From assembly GCA_046733295.1 (NCBI GenBank), contig JBKPOY010000054.1:1-49471 (forward strand): DNA of 49,471 bases, read 5' to 3'. The stretch comes from 13-2-20CM-68-14 sp046733295 (GTDB taxonomy: Bacteria; Actinomycetota; Thermoleophilia; Gaiellales; Gaiellaceae). The position numbers and the translations under genes are program-made. Under the pieces are notes generated by a model. That model ran no database searches. It was not told the origin of the DNA and saw only the letters and a program-made list of their open reading frames with translations. This document shows positions 1 through 8,254 of the stretch, in pieces. Position 1 is the first letter of the stretch; every line of letters starts with the position of its first letter.

Positions 1-770
1 GCGAGATCGCACGTCCGGATATCGGCGTCGTCACCAACGTCGGCCCGGTTCACCTCGAGCTCGTGGACTCGGTCGAAGGCGTCATCCGCGCGAAGAGCGA
101 GCTCGTGGCCGCCCTGCCGCCGGGCGGGACGGCGATCGTCCCCGAGGACTTTCCCGTCGACCGCGAAGACGTTCACGTGTTCAGGCTCGGCGCCCCCGAC
201 AGGCAGATCGTGGAGGGCCGGACCATCGTCGACGGCGTCAGCTTCAACTTCACGGCCGTCCACCAGGCCGCGAACGCCGTTGCGGCGCTGGCGGCGCTCG
301 CCGCGCTCGGCTTGCCCCGCCCTGCGTCGGTCGACGTCGACTTCTCCCGCTGGCGCGGCGAGGAACGCGAGCTTCCGGGCGGCGGGCTGCTGATCAACGA
401 CGCCTACAACGCCAACCCGGTCTCGATGCGCGCCGCGCTTGGATATCTCGCCGACCGTGCGGGCAAACGGCGGCGCGTGGCCGTGCTCGGCGACATGGCC
501 GAGCTCGGTCGCACGGGCCCCGGCTACCACCGCGAAGTCGGCGAGGCCGTCGCGGAGCTCGGAGTCCAGGAGCTGCTCGCGGTCGGTGAGCTCGCGCGGG
601 GCTACGTCGAGGGAGCCGCCGGCGTGCCCGCCCGCTGGACGCCGAACGTGCACGAGGCGCTGCGCGAGCTCGACGACCTCGTGCGGCCCGGCGACGCCGT
701 GCTCGTGAAAGGCTCCCGCGCCGTGGGTCTCGAAGCTGTGGCGGAGGCGCTGGCGACGGTGAAGACCTAG
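1..770 (+). CDS. murF: UDP-N-acetylmuramoyl-tripeptide--D-alanyl-D-alanine ligase, 5' end missing
   Basis: This ligase adds D-Ala-D-Ala to UDP-MurNAc-tripeptide in the cytoplasm, the last step of the soluble peptidoglycan precursor. The reading frame is open from base 3, so the N-terminal domain and ATP loop lie outside the window. What remains is the end of the central domain (TNVGPVHLE, a Mur-ligase signature) and the C-terminal domain with NDAYNANPVSM and the GDMAELG motif, both typical of MurF. The Mur ligase family and neighbours leave little doubt. It ends 1 base before mraY starts, so the two are almost certainly co-transcribed. Confidence 0.95.
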   Translation, partial: EIARPDIGVVTNVGPVHLELVDSVEGVIRAKSELVAALPPGGTAIVPEDFPVDREDVHVFRLGAPDRQIVEGRTIVDGVSFNFTAVHQAANAVAALAALAALGLPRPASVDVDFSRWRGEERELPGGGLLINDAYNANPVSMRAALGYLADRAGKRRRVAVLGDMAELGRTGPGYHREVGEAVAELGVQELLAVGELARGYVEGAAGVPARWTPNVHEALRELDDLVRPGDAVLVKGSRAVGLEAVAEALATVKT

Positions 771-771
771 C

Positions 772-1776
772 GTGGTTCGCGTCCTGATCGCGGGGCTGGC
801 CGCGATGTTGATCTCGATCCTCGCGGGACCCCGGTTCATCGCCTTCCTGCGTCGCAAGGAATACGGGCAGACGATCCGCGAGGAAGGCCCCGAGCATCAC
901 TTCGCCAAGCAGGGGACGCCGATCATGGGCGGCCTGCTGATGCTCGGCGTCGCCGCCGCCGCGTACCTCGCGCTTGCGAAGTACACGGTGCCCGCACTGA
1001 CAGTCCTCTTCGTCACCCTCGGCTGCGGCTTGATCGGCTTCGTCGACGACTTCATCAAGCTGACCCACCGCCGCTCGCTCGGGCTGAACGGGCGCTGGAA
1101 GCTCCTGCTCCTGGGGGCGATCACGGTCGGCGTCGGGATCGCGGCCCGCCACCAGCATCTGCCGACGAACGTCTACATCCCCGGTCTCGGACACATCGAG
1201 CTGTCGTGGGCGTGGTACGGACTGCTGTTCCTCGTGATCGCCGGCGCCGCCAACGGCGTCAACCTCACGGACGGCCTCGACGGGCTCGCGGCGGGGACGG
1301 GGATCATCGCCCTCTTCACCTTCACCGCGATGAACGTGATCGCCTGGATCCGATCGGGGCCGCCCGGGAACCGGTTCGAGACGAAACTCGACCTCGCGAT
1401 CGTCGGCGCGGCGCTCATCGGGGGAGCGATCGGCTTCCTCTGGTACAACGCCTTTCCGGCCGAGGTCTTCATGGGCGACACCGGCTCGATGGCGATCGGT
1501 GGGGCGCTGGCCGCCTTCGCGATCATGACGAAGACGATCTTCCTGCTCCTCCTGATCGGCGGCATCTTCGCGATCGAGGCGCTCTCGGTGATCCTGCAGG
1601 TCTTCACGTTCCGCTACTGGGGCAAGCGCGTGTTCCTGATGGCCCCGATCCACCACCACTTCGAGATGAAGGCCTGGTCCGAGACCAAGATCATGGTGCG
1701 CTTCTGGATCGTCACGGGCCTGCTCTGCGCGGCCGCCTTCGCGCTGTACTACCGCTACTTCCGCGGGTTCCGCTGA
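772..1776 (+). CDS. mraY: Phospho-N-acetylmuramoyl-pentapeptide transferase
   Basis: This integral membrane enzyme transfers phospho-MurNAc-pentapeptide to undecaprenyl phosphate to make lipid I. The 334-residue protein is mostly hydrophobic helices. It carries the catalytic Mg-binding DDF (about residue 91), the NLTDGLDGLA motif (about 163-173) and the HHHFE motif (about 296-300), all diagnostic of MraY. The GTG start at 772 lies directly after the murF stop and gives the usual N-terminus. The length matches the family. It sits in the standard murF-mraY-murD order. No independent promoter is visible. Confidence 0.96.
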   Translation: MVRVLIAGLAAMLISILAGPRFIAFLRRKEYGQTIREEGPEHHFAKQGTPIMGGLLMLGVAAAAYLALAKYTVPALTVLFVTLGCGLIGFVDDFIKLTHRRSLGLNGRWKLLLLGAITVGVGIAARHQHLPTNVYIPGLGHIELSWAWYGLLFLVIAGAANGVNLTDGLDGLAAGTGIIALFTFTAMNVIAWIRSGPPGNRFETKLDLAIVGAALIGGAIGFLWYNAFPAEVFMGDTGSMAIGGALAAFAIMTKTIFLLLLIGGIFAIEALSVILQVFTFRYWGKRVFLMAPIHHHFEMKAWSETKIMVRFWIVTGLLCAAAFALYYRYFRGFR

Positions 1777-2957
1777 GCGACCTGCCGGAAAAGGCGCTCG
1801 TCGTCGGCCTCGCCCGGTCGGGCCGCGCCGCGGCGGACGCGCTCGAGCGGCGCGGAACCGCGGTCGTCCGCGCAGACCGCGAGCTTCGGAACGACACCGA
1901 CCTTCGCCTGCTCGACGACGTCGGGCTCGTCGTCAAGAGCCCCGGAGTGCCGGGCGAAGCGCCGCTTGTCGTCGCCGCGCGCGACCGCGGAGTGCCGGTG
2001 TGGAGCGAGGTCGAGCTGGGCTACCGGCTGCTGCCGAACCCGCTCGTAGGCGTGACGGGGACGAACGGGAAGACGACGACGGCCGAGTGGCTCGGCTTCA
2101 TGCTGAGCGCGCCGGTGGCGGGGAACGTGGGGCGGGCGCTGACCGACCTCGACGGGAAGCTCGACCCGCAGCAGCTCGTCGTCTGCGAGCTCTCGTCATT
2201 TCAGCTCGAGGACGTACACGAGTTTCGGCCGCGGGTCGCAGTCCTGCTCAACCTCCAGCCCGACCATCTCGACCGGCACGGTTCATTCGACGCCTACCGG
2301 GCGGCGAAGCTGCGGATCTTCGAAAACCAGACGGCCGAAGACGCCGCGGTCGTCCCGCAGGGATTCCCGCTCAGGGGTGAGGCTCGCCGGGTGGAGTTCT
2401 CCGCCAACGATCCCCTGCCCGCCGAGCCTGGGCTGCGCGGCTCGCACAACCGCGAGAACGCCGCCGCCGCGACCGCGGCAGCCCGGGCGCTCGGCACCGA
2501 CGACAACCGCATCGCGCGCGGGCTGCGCGACTTCGAGGGCGTGCCGCACCGTCTGGAGCTCGTGGGCGAGCGCGGCGGCGTCAGCTACGTCAACGACTCG
2601 AAGGCCACGAACGTCGCGGCGGCGGTGCGTGCTCTGGCGGCGTACGAGGACGAGCCGGTCCGCTTGATCCTCGGCGGCTCACGCAAAGGGGAGGATTTCG
2701 CGCCGCTGGCCGCGGCGCTCGGCCCGAATATCCGCTCGATCTATGTGATCGGCGAGACGGCCCCGGAGCTGGCGCGCGCGATTCCCGACACGATCCAGGC
2801 CGGCGACCTCGCGACCGCGGTGGAGCGGGCGGCGGCTTCGGCGCAGCCCGGTGAGGTCGTCCTCCTCTCGCCCGCCTGCGCGAGCTACGACCAGTTCCGT
2901 GACTTTGAGCAGCGCGGCGAGGAATTCCGCCGCTTGGTGACGAACCTCCCCATGTGA
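1773..2957 (+). CDS. murD: UDP-N-acetylmuramoyl-L-alanine--D-glutamate ligase, apparent CTG start
   Basis: MurD adds D-glutamate to UDP-MurNAc-L-Ala in the cytoplasm. The protein (about 394 residues) has the N-terminal uracil-binding GLARSG motif, the ATP loop GTNGKTTTAE (about residue 93), the QPDHLDRH motif and the C-terminal NDSKATN motif. No ATG, GTG or TTG exists in frame between the mraY stop and the essential GLARSG motif. The only plausible start is CTG at 1773, giving LSDLPEKAL, whose last three bases overlap the mraY TGA as CTGA. CTG at 1782 is the alternative. A non-canonical start by translational coupling is an inference. The family call is firm. Confidence 0.9.
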   Translation: MSDLPEKALVVGLARSGRAAADALERRGTAVVRADRELRNDTDLRLLDDVGLVVKSPGVPGEAPLVVAARDRGVPVWSEVELGYRLLPNPLVGVTGTNGKTTTAEWLGFMLSAPVAGNVGRALTDLDGKLDPQQLVVCELSSFQLEDVHEFRPRVAVLLNLQPDHLDRHGSFDAYRAAKLRIFENQTAEDAAVVPQGFPLRGEARRVEFSANDPLPAEPGLRGSHNRENAAAATAAARALGTDDNRIARGLRDFEGVPHRLELVGERGGVSYVNDSKATNVAAAVRALAAYEDEPVRLILGGSRKGEDFAPLAAALGPNIRSIYVIGETAPELARAIPDTIQAGDLATAVERAAASAQPGEVVLLSPACASYDQFRDFEQRGEEFRRLVTNLPM

Positions 2958-4189
2958 GAAAGGAGCAGTTCGAGGCGAGGCTCCTGCTCCTCGTCAGTTT
3001 TGGCCTGGTCGCTTTCGGCCTAGTCATGGTCTACAGCGCAACGTCGGCGTCGGCCGCCCTGCAGAACGGCGATCCGGCTTACTACGTCAAGCGCCAGGGG
3101 ATCTACGCGGCGCTCGGCCTCGCCCTGATGTTCCTCGTCGCGCGACTCCGGTTCCGGGCGCTGCAGCCGCTCGCGCCCGCGCTCGTCGCGACGAGCCTCG
3201 CGCTGCTCGCGGCCGTCCTCGTGATCGGCGAGGCCGTCAACGGCGCCAAGCGCTGGCTCACCTTCGGACCGGCGGTCTTTCAGCCGTCGGAGTTCGCAAA
3301 GCTCGCGCTCGCCGTCTGGGCCGCGTCGTACCTCTCGCACAGGCGGCCGCCGCTGACGCTCAAGGAGCTTTGGCGGCCCGTCGGCGCTCTCACCTGCGTC
3401 TACGCGGTGCTGCTGCTGCTCGAACCGGACCTGGGCACCGCGATCTCGATCTTCCTGATGCTCGCCGGGATGCTGCTCGTCGCCGGCACGCCCGTCCGGC
3501 CACTGACGGGCGGGCTGTCGATCGCCACGGCGCTCGGGCTTGCCGCGATCTGGTTCGAGCCCTACCGGCGGGCGCGGATCTTCAGCTTCATCAATCCCTG
3601 GCACGACGCCCAGGGCGCCGGCTTCCAGATCGTCCAGGCGATGATCGGCCTCGGCTCGGGCGGCCCCTTCGGCGTCGGGCTGGGGCAGAGCGTCCAGAAG
3701 GCCGACTACCTTCCCGAGGCGCACACGGACATGATCTTCGCCATCATCGGCGAGGAGCTCGGACTCGTCGGCACGACGGCGTTGATCGCCGCCTACGCGA
3801 CCTTCGCGTACGTCGGGTTGCGGATCGCGCTCCGCTGCCGCGACCCCTTCGGCAAGAGCCTCGCCGCGGGGCTCACGATCCTCGTCTGCGGACAGGCGGC
3901 GGTCAACCTCGCCGCCGTGATGGGGCTCGCCCCGCTGACCGGGATCCCGCTCCCATTCGTCTCCTACGGCGGCTCGAGCCTGATCGTCGCGCTCGCAGCT
4001 GTCGGGATCCTCCTTAACATCGCGGTCGGCCATGGCGGAGAGGCGAGAGCTGGCGTGCGTGATCGCGGCGGGCGGGACGGCAGGGCACGTGCTGCCGGCG
4101 CTCGCCGTCGCCGAAGCACTGCAGGAGCGCGGCGTGCGAGTGACGTTCGCCGGGTCGCCGGATCGCGTCGAAGCGCGGCTCGTTCCTGA
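2954..4189 (+). CDS. ftsW: Lipid II polymerase / division protein FtsW (SEDS family)
   Basis: FtsW is the septal SEDS glycosyltransferase that polymerises lipid II with its partner class b PBP. GTG at 2954 overlaps the murD stop as GTGA. The protein has about ten hydrophobic segments, the early VMVYSAT motif, GAKRWL in the first large loop, the GLGQS/KADYLPEAHTD motif of the catalytic extracellular loop and the closing PFVSYGGSS motif. The family core ends near 4029. The frame then stays open for about 52 more residues that are very rich in Arg, Gly and Ala and overlap the start of murG by 158 bases. Whether that cytoplasmic tail is functional or just an open frame in high-GC DNA cannot be told from sequence. 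Confidence 0.92.
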   Translation: MRKEQFEARLLLLVSFGLVAFGLVMVYSATSASAALQNGDPAYYVKRQGIYAALGLALMFLVARLRFRALQPLAPALVATSLALLAAVLVIGEAVNGAKRWLTFGPAVFQPSEFAKLALAVWAASYLSHRRPPLTLKELWRPVGALTCVYAVLLLLEPDLGTAISIFLMLAGMLLVAGTPVRPLTGGLSIATALGLAAIWFEPYRRARIFSFINPWHDAQGAGFQIVQAMIGLGSGGPFGVGLGQSVQKADYLPEAHTDMIFAIIGEELGLVGTTALIAAYATFAYVGLRIALRCRDPFGKSLAAGLTILVCGQAAVNLAAVMGLAPLTGIPLPFVSYGGSSLIVALAAVGILLNIAVGHGGEARAGVRDRGGRDGRARAAGARRRRSTAGARRASDVRRVAGSRRSAARS

Positions 4190-5102
4190 AGCGGGCTACG
4201 AGCTCGACCCCTTCCGAAGCGCGGGACTGCCTCGCAGGGCCGGGCTCGCGCTGGCCCGCTCGCTGGTCATGGCGGTGGGCGCACCGGCGGCCTGCCTCCG
4301 AATTCTCCGCCGGCGCCGCCCGAACGTCGTCCTCGGGGGAGGGGGCTACGTCTCGGGACCGATGGTGCTCGCGGCCGCCCTCAGCAGGACGCCGGCGGCA
4401 GTGATGGAGGCGGACGCGCACCTCGGTCTTGCGAACCGTCTCGCCGCGCCGTTCGCGGAACGAGTGTTTCTCGCGCTGCCGGTCGACGGGCGGTCGGGGT
4501 CGAAGTACCGGGTCACGGGTCGGCCCGTGCCTCAGCGCTCGGAGCGCGCGCCACTCGAGCAGGCGCGGCGCGAGTTCGACCTGCCGTCCGAGGGACCGGT
4601 GCTGCTCGTGCTGGGCGGTAGCCAGGGCGCCCTGCGCCTGAACGAGCTCGCCGTGGCGACCTGGGGGGAGGCCGGGCCCGCCGTTCTCCATCTCTGCGGG
4701 GCCCGCGACTATCCTGCGCTGCGCGACCGCATCAGGCGCGCCGACTACCGGCTGCTTCCATTCACGGACAAGGTCGGCGCCGCCTATGGGGCCGCAGACC
4801 TTGCGCTCGCGCGCGCCGGCGGATCGGTGTGGGAGCTCGCGGCGGCCGGGCTGCCGGCCGTGCTCGTCCCCTACCCGCACGCGACCGCCGACCACCAGAT
4901 GAAGAACGCCCGCCATTTCGAGGCCGCGGGCGGCGCCGTCGTCGTGCCGGAGGCCGAGCTCGAGCGCGTTTCGGTGCTGGTGGACGAGTTGCTGCTCGAC
5001 GCGCCGAGGCGAGAGCGGATGCGCCGCGCGATGGAGACGGCCGCCCGACCCGGCGCCGCCGCGGAGATCGCCGAGGAGCTGATCGCGCTTGCGTCCGCTT
5101 GA
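4032..5102 (+). CDS. murG: UDP-GlcNAc:lipid I N-acetylglucosaminyltransferase
   Basis: MurG adds GlcNAc to lipid I on the inner membrane face, making lipid II. The 356-residue protein has the N-terminal GGTAGHVLPAL motif (residues 14-24), the GGGGYVSGP loop (about 100), LGGSQGA in the middle and the donor-binding RAGGSVWELAAAGLPAVLVPYP region, a normal GT28 architecture. ATG at 4032 gives the standard short N-terminus before GGTAGH. This start lies inside the open tail of ftsW in another frame. The gene overlaps murC by 14 bases. Confidence 0.95.
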   Translation: MAERRELACVIAAGGTAGHVLPALAVAEALQERGVRVTFAGSPDRVEARLVPEAGYELDPFRSAGLPRRAGLALARSLVMAVGAPAACLRILRRRRPNVVLGGGGYVSGPMVLAAALSRTPAAVMEADAHLGLANRLAAPFAERVFLALPVDGRSGSKYRVTGRPVPQRSERAPLEQARREFDLPSEGPVLLVLGGSQGALRLNELAVATWGEAGPAVLHLCGARDYPALRDRIRRADYRLLPFTDKVGAAYGAADLALARAGGSVWELAAAGLPAVLVPYPHATADHQMKNARHFEAAGGAVVVPEAELERVSVLVDELLLDAPRRERMRRAMETAARPGAAAEIAEELIALASA

Positions 5103-6267
5103 GGGCCGGAGGATCTGGTTCGTCGGAATCGGAGGAGCGGGACTGTCGGGCTACGCGTTGCTCGCGCGCGCGTGGGGTGCGGAGGTCGGGGGCTGGGACC
5201 GTGTTGAAACGCCCTACCTTCGTTCGCTCGCAGGCGTTCCCGTGGAGCTGTCACCCGAGCCTGTCGTGCCGGAGGGGTGGGAGGAGGTCGTCGTCTCGAC
5301 GGCGTTCCGTGGGCAGGCGCGGGGCAAGGCTCGTGCCGAGTTCCTCGCGGAGCTCGTCTCCCTGCAGCGGTCGATCGTCGTCGCGGGCGCGCACGGGAAG
5401 ACGACGACAGCCGCGATGATCGCCTTCTGCCTCGACCGCCTCGGCGACGACCCATCGTTTCTGATCGGCGGTGACGTCCCGCAGCTCGGCGGCAACGCGC
5501 GGGCGGGTGGCGGCTGGCTCGTCGTGGAGGGAGACGAGTCCGACCGTACGATCGAGTCTCTGCGTCCCGAGATCGCCGTCGTCACGAACGTCGATCTCGA
5601 CCACCACACCGAGTTCGCCTCGCAGGCCGAGGTCGCGGGGTTGTTCGACTGCTGGGCCGACGCGGCGCCGCAGGCCGTCCGCGGCGACGAGCTGACGCCG
5701 GTCGACCTCCACCTTGGCGTTGCCGGCGAGCACAACCGCCGCAATGCGGCTGTCGCTCTCGCGACACTCGAGGCGGCCGGGGCCGACCGCGCAGCCGCCG
5801 CCGAGGCGCTGGCCGACTTCCAGGGGGCCGGGAGGCGGCTCGAGCGGCGTGGCGAGGCTCGTGGGGTCGAGGTGATCGACAGCTACGCGCACCACCCTGC
5901 GGAGCTGGCGGCGGACATCGCAGCGGTTCGGAACGGTGGGCGGGTTCTCGCCCTCTTCCAGCCGCACCTGTACTCGCGCACGCGTCACCTCGCATCGGAC
6001 TTCGGCGCCGCCCTCGCGGGCGCCGACGTGGTGGCCGTGGCCGACGTCTATCGCGCGCGCGAGCATCCGGTCGCGGGCGTCACCGGCAAGCTCGTCGTCG
6101 ACGCGCTCCTCGCGGCCCGTCCCGGCATGGAGGTGGCCTGGACGCCCGACGTCTCGGACGGCGCGGTCTACCTCGCCGGCCGGGCGCGGGCCGGGGATCG
6201 GGTTCTGACCCTCGGCGCAGGCGACGTAGACCGGGCCGTGCCGATCATCCTCGAGGCGCTCGGATGA
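5089..6267 (+). CDS. murC: UDP-N-acetylmuramate--L-alanine ligase
   Basis: MurC joins L-Ala to UDP-MurNAc, the first amino acid of the stem peptide. TTG at 5089 gives an N-terminus running straight into the FVGIGGAGLSG nucleotide motif. The ATP loop AHGKTTT lies near residue 101, followed by GDESDR, TNVDLDHH and the C-terminal SYAHHPAE and QPHLYSRT motifs, the last two specific for MurC over the other Mur ligases. At 392 residues it is clearly shorter than most MurC (about 450-490), mainly through shortened loops, with every motif kept. It overlaps murG by 14 bases and murB by 4 (ATGA). Confidence 0.94.
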   Translation: MRPLEGRRIWFVGIGGAGLSGYALLARAWGAEVGGWDRVETPYLRSLAGVPVELSPEPVVPEGWEEVVVSTAFRGQARGKARAEFLAELVSLQRSIVVAGAHGKTTTAAMIAFCLDRLGDDPSFLIGGDVPQLGGNARAGGGWLVVEGDESDRTIESLRPEIAVVTNVDLDHHTEFASQAEVAGLFDCWADAAPQAVRGDELTPVDLHLGVAGEHNRRNAAVALATLEAAGADRAAAAEALADFQGAGRRLERRGEARGVEVIDSYAHHPAELAADIAAVRNGGRVLALFQPHLYSRTRHLASDFGAALAGADVVAVADVYRAREHPVAGVTGKLVVDALLAARPGMEVAWTPDVSDGAVYLAGRARAGDRVLTLGAGDVDRAVPIILEALG

Positions 6268-7142
6268 AGATCGAGCCCGAGGTAACGCTCGGGCGGCTGA
6301 CGACGCTCGGTGCGGGCGGGCCCGCCCGGGCCTTCGCGAGGCCGACGAACGAGGCGGAGCTCGCGGAGGCGCTTGCGTGGGCCCGCGAGCGGGATCTCGC
6401 GGTCGCGACTGTGGGGCTCGGCTCGAACCTGCTGGTCGCCGACGAGGGCGTCGAGGCGCTCGTGCTGAAGCTCGACGGCGAGCTCACCGTCGCTCGAACC
6501 GAGGGCAAGCTGCTTGTCGCCGGCGGAGGCTCCCCGAACGCGGTCTGCCTCCACCGGGCGCGGGCGGCGGGCCTGGGCGGCTTCGAGTTCGCCTGCGCGA
6601 TCCCCGGCACCACGGGCGGGGGCGTCTGGATGAACGCGGGCGCCTACGGCAGCGATTGGGCGGAGGTGCTCGTGCGGGCGCTCGTCGTCGACGCGGAAGG
6701 CGCTCGGTGGTTGACCCCTGCCGAGCTCGGCCTGACCTACCGGCATTCCGAGCTTCGCCACGGCCAGGTCGTCGCCCGGGTCGAGTTTCGGCTCGAGCCG
6801 AGGGACCCGGCCGCGATCAAGGCGAAGGTCGCGGAGCTTCAGGCGCTGCGAAAGGCGGCGCAGCCGACCAACAAGAGGACGTTCGGCAGCGTGTTCAAGA
6901 ACCCCGAGCACGAGCTGACGGCAGGACGGATGCTCGAGACCTGCGGCCTGAAGGGGCACCGGATCGGAGGCGCCCAGATCTCGCCGCGGCACGCGAACTT
7001 CATCGAGAACGCCGACGGAGCCCGGGCCGAGGACGCCGTCGCCCTGATGGCCGAAGCGAGGCGCAGAGCCCATGAGCAGTACGGCGTTGAGCTGCGGCAC
7101 GAGGTCGAGTTCCTCGGCCCGCTCGAGCTGCCGCCGCTCTAG
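6264..7142 (+). CDS. murB: UDP-N-acetylenolpyruvoylglucosamine reductase
   Basis: MurB reduces enolpyruvyl-UDP-GlcNAc to UDP-MurNAc using FAD and NADPH. The 292-residue protein has the FAD-binding GLGSNLLV motif, the IPGTTGGGVWMNAGAYG stretch, YRHSEL, and the late GSVFKNP segment carrying the catalytic Ser. The sequence resembles the short, type II-like MurB found next to murC in Gram-positives. The ATG overlaps the murC stop as ATGA, so it is the last gene of the tightly coupled mur run. About 180 bases separate it from ftsQ. Confidence 0.95.
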   Translation: MKIEPEVTLGRLTTLGAGGPARAFARPTNEAELAEALAWARERDLAVATVGLGSNLLVADEGVEALVLKLDGELTVARTEGKLLVAGGGSPNAVCLHRARAAGLGGFEFACAIPGTTGGGVWMNAGAYGSDWAEVLVRALVVDAEGARWLTPAELGLTYRHSELRHGQVVARVEFRLEPRDPAAIKAKVAELQALRKAAQPTNKRTFGSVFKNPEHELTAGRMLETCGLKGHRIGGAQISPRHANFIENADGARAEDAVALMAEARRRAHEQYGVELRHEVEFLGPLELPPL

Positions 7143-7202
7143 GCACCGAAACCTTCCCGCAGTCGGCGCCGGCGTGTTGCCGTTTCGGCACAGCTCGCGG
7201 GT

Positions 7203-7208
7203 TAGGCT
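7203..7208 (+). promoter_or_regulatory. Candidate -10 box upstream of ftsQ
   Basis: TAGGCT fits the TANNNT form that recurs in front of genes throughout this window. It would start a transcript of about 108 bases before the chosen ftsQ ATG, with the 17-bp palindrome inside that leader. No convincing -35 hexamer sits 16-18 bases upstream. Confidence 0.4.
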
Positions 7209-7233
7209 CCACGCAGAGGGAGGCGGGAACGAG

Positions 7234-7250
7234 CCCCACCCAGGGTGGGG
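7234..7250. repeat. 17-bp perfect palindrome upstream of ftsQ
   Basis: CCCCACCC and GGGTGGGG flank a single A. The 1-base centre is too tight for an RNA hairpin, so a protein-binding site on DNA is more likely. An almost identical 16-bp palindrome lies at 34493-34508 between the two ABC exporter genes. Confidence 0.6.
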
Positions 7251-7322
7251 AGGTGCGCTCGCGGTGCCGCGCGAGCGTCCGCGTGTGTAGGAGCGCCCGA
7301 CACGGCGCCGAAATCGGAGGCC

Positions 7323-8138
7323 ATGGCGACGGGCTCGAAACACGGTCGCTCGCAAGCGCGTGCAAACATGCTCGCGTTTCCGCACCCCGGCGGCGTGGCG
7401 GGCGTGCCGCTGGGGCGACTCCTCCCATCCGGTCGGGCCGTGCTGCTGGGGTTCGCGCTGCTCGCCGGCGCCGCGCTCACGTACCTTGGTGCTCGCGAGA
7501 CGTCGGTCTTTGCCGTCCGCACCGTCGAGGTCTCCGGGGCGCCCCCGCGGGTCGCGGCCCACGTTCGCACCGCTCTGGAGCCTCTCGTCGGCACCAGCCT
7601 CCTTTCACTCGCCTCCGCCGACGTCGCCTCGCGGCTGGCGCGCCTGCCGGATGTCGGCAGCGCGACGTATGACCGCGACTTCCCGCACACGATCCACGTT
7701 CACGTCAACGCGGCGCACTCGGTTGCCGTCGTGCGCAGAGGAGCGTCCGCATGGATCGTCTCGAGCACCGGCCGCGTCGTGAGGACGACCGACGTCCTCT
7801 CCGCGCCGATGCTTCCACGCGTCTGGCTGCCAAGGGTCGCCGACGTCGATGTCGGGACGACGCTGGCGGACGAGGACGGCATGCGGGCGATCCGGGCGGT
7901 GACGCGCGCACGGTCGGCCGGCTTCGCGACGCGCATCGCAACCGTCCGGGTGAGCGACACTGAGCTGACCTTCGTGCTCGGCTCCGGCCTCGCCCTGCGC
8001 TTCGGAGGGCCGGAGGCGTTCGCCGAGAAGCTCGCCGTCGCTCGCCGGATCCTCCCGCTCGCCGGGGAGACGGGCTACGTCGACGTCAGTGTCCCCGAGC
8101 GACCCGTCGCCGGCACCGACCCTCAACCCGCAGGTTGA
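7323..8138 (+). CDS. ftsQ: Cell division protein FtsQ/DivIB-like (POTRA domain)
   Basis: FtsQ is a bitopic membrane protein that scaffolds the divisome. This protein has a short cytoplasmic N-terminus, one membrane helix (about residues 38-58, LLGFALLAGAAL) and then a POTRA-like domain beginning FAVRTVEVSG. The LPDVGSA segment and a basic pair lie where FtsQ proteins have them. Sequence similarity across FtsQ is weak, so the call rests on architecture plus position between murB and ftsZ. ATG at 7323 was chosen because GGAGG lies just upstream, but the spacing of 2 bases is short. ATG 7368 and GTG 7245 are alternatives. No ftsA is present, as is usual in actinobacteria. Confidence 0.8.
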   Translation: MATGSKHGRSQARANMLAFPHPGGVAGVPLGRLLPSGRAVLLGFALLAGAALTYLGARETSVFAVRTVEVSGAPPRVAAHVRTALEPLVGTSLLSLASADVASRLARLPDVGSATYDRDFPHTIHVHVNAAHSVAVVRRGASAWIVSSTGRVVRTTDVLSAPMLPRVWLPRVADVDVGTTLADEDGMRAIRAVTRARSAGFATRIATVRVSDTELTFVLGSGLALRFGGPEAFAEKLAVARRILPLAGETGYVDVSVPERPVAGTDPQPAG

Positions 8139-8166
8139 GCTTTAGGGTTACCGGCTTGCAGGGCCG

Positions 8167-8195
8167 TTGACAGGCCGGAAAATCCTGCGTACCCT
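8167..8195 (+). promoter_or_regulatory. ftsZ promoter, TTGACA - 17 bp - TACCCT
   Basis: TTGACA at 8167-8172 is a perfect housekeeping -35 hexamer. A 17-base spacer leads to TACCCT at 8190-8195, the TANNNT -10 form used elsewhere in the window. Transcription would begin near 8202, giving a leader of about 53 bases that carries a hairpin and the ribosome site of ftsZ. This is the best -35/-10 pair I found in the window. Confidence 0.8.
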
Positions 8196-8209
8196 CCTGC
8201 GTCGGATGG

Positions 8210-8230
8210 GGAGCGTCAGGCCGACGCTCC
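8210..8230 (+). other. Hairpin in the ftsZ leader
   Basis: GGAGCGTC and GACGCTCC form a perfect 8-bp stem around a 5-base loop. It begins about 8 bases after the predicted transcription start and ends 24 bases before the ftsZ start codon. It could stabilise the 5' end of the mRNA or modulate translation. There is no T-run, so it is not a classical terminator. Confidence 0.55.
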
Positions 8231-8254
8231 AGTAAAGCTTCAGGTCGAGGAATC

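Noticed and set aside
394..1659. 421-codon minus-strand open frame across murF and mraY
   Set aside because: It is antisense to two clearly assigned genes and has the Arg/Asp/Glu-rich repetitive composition of a shadow frame in high-GC DNA.
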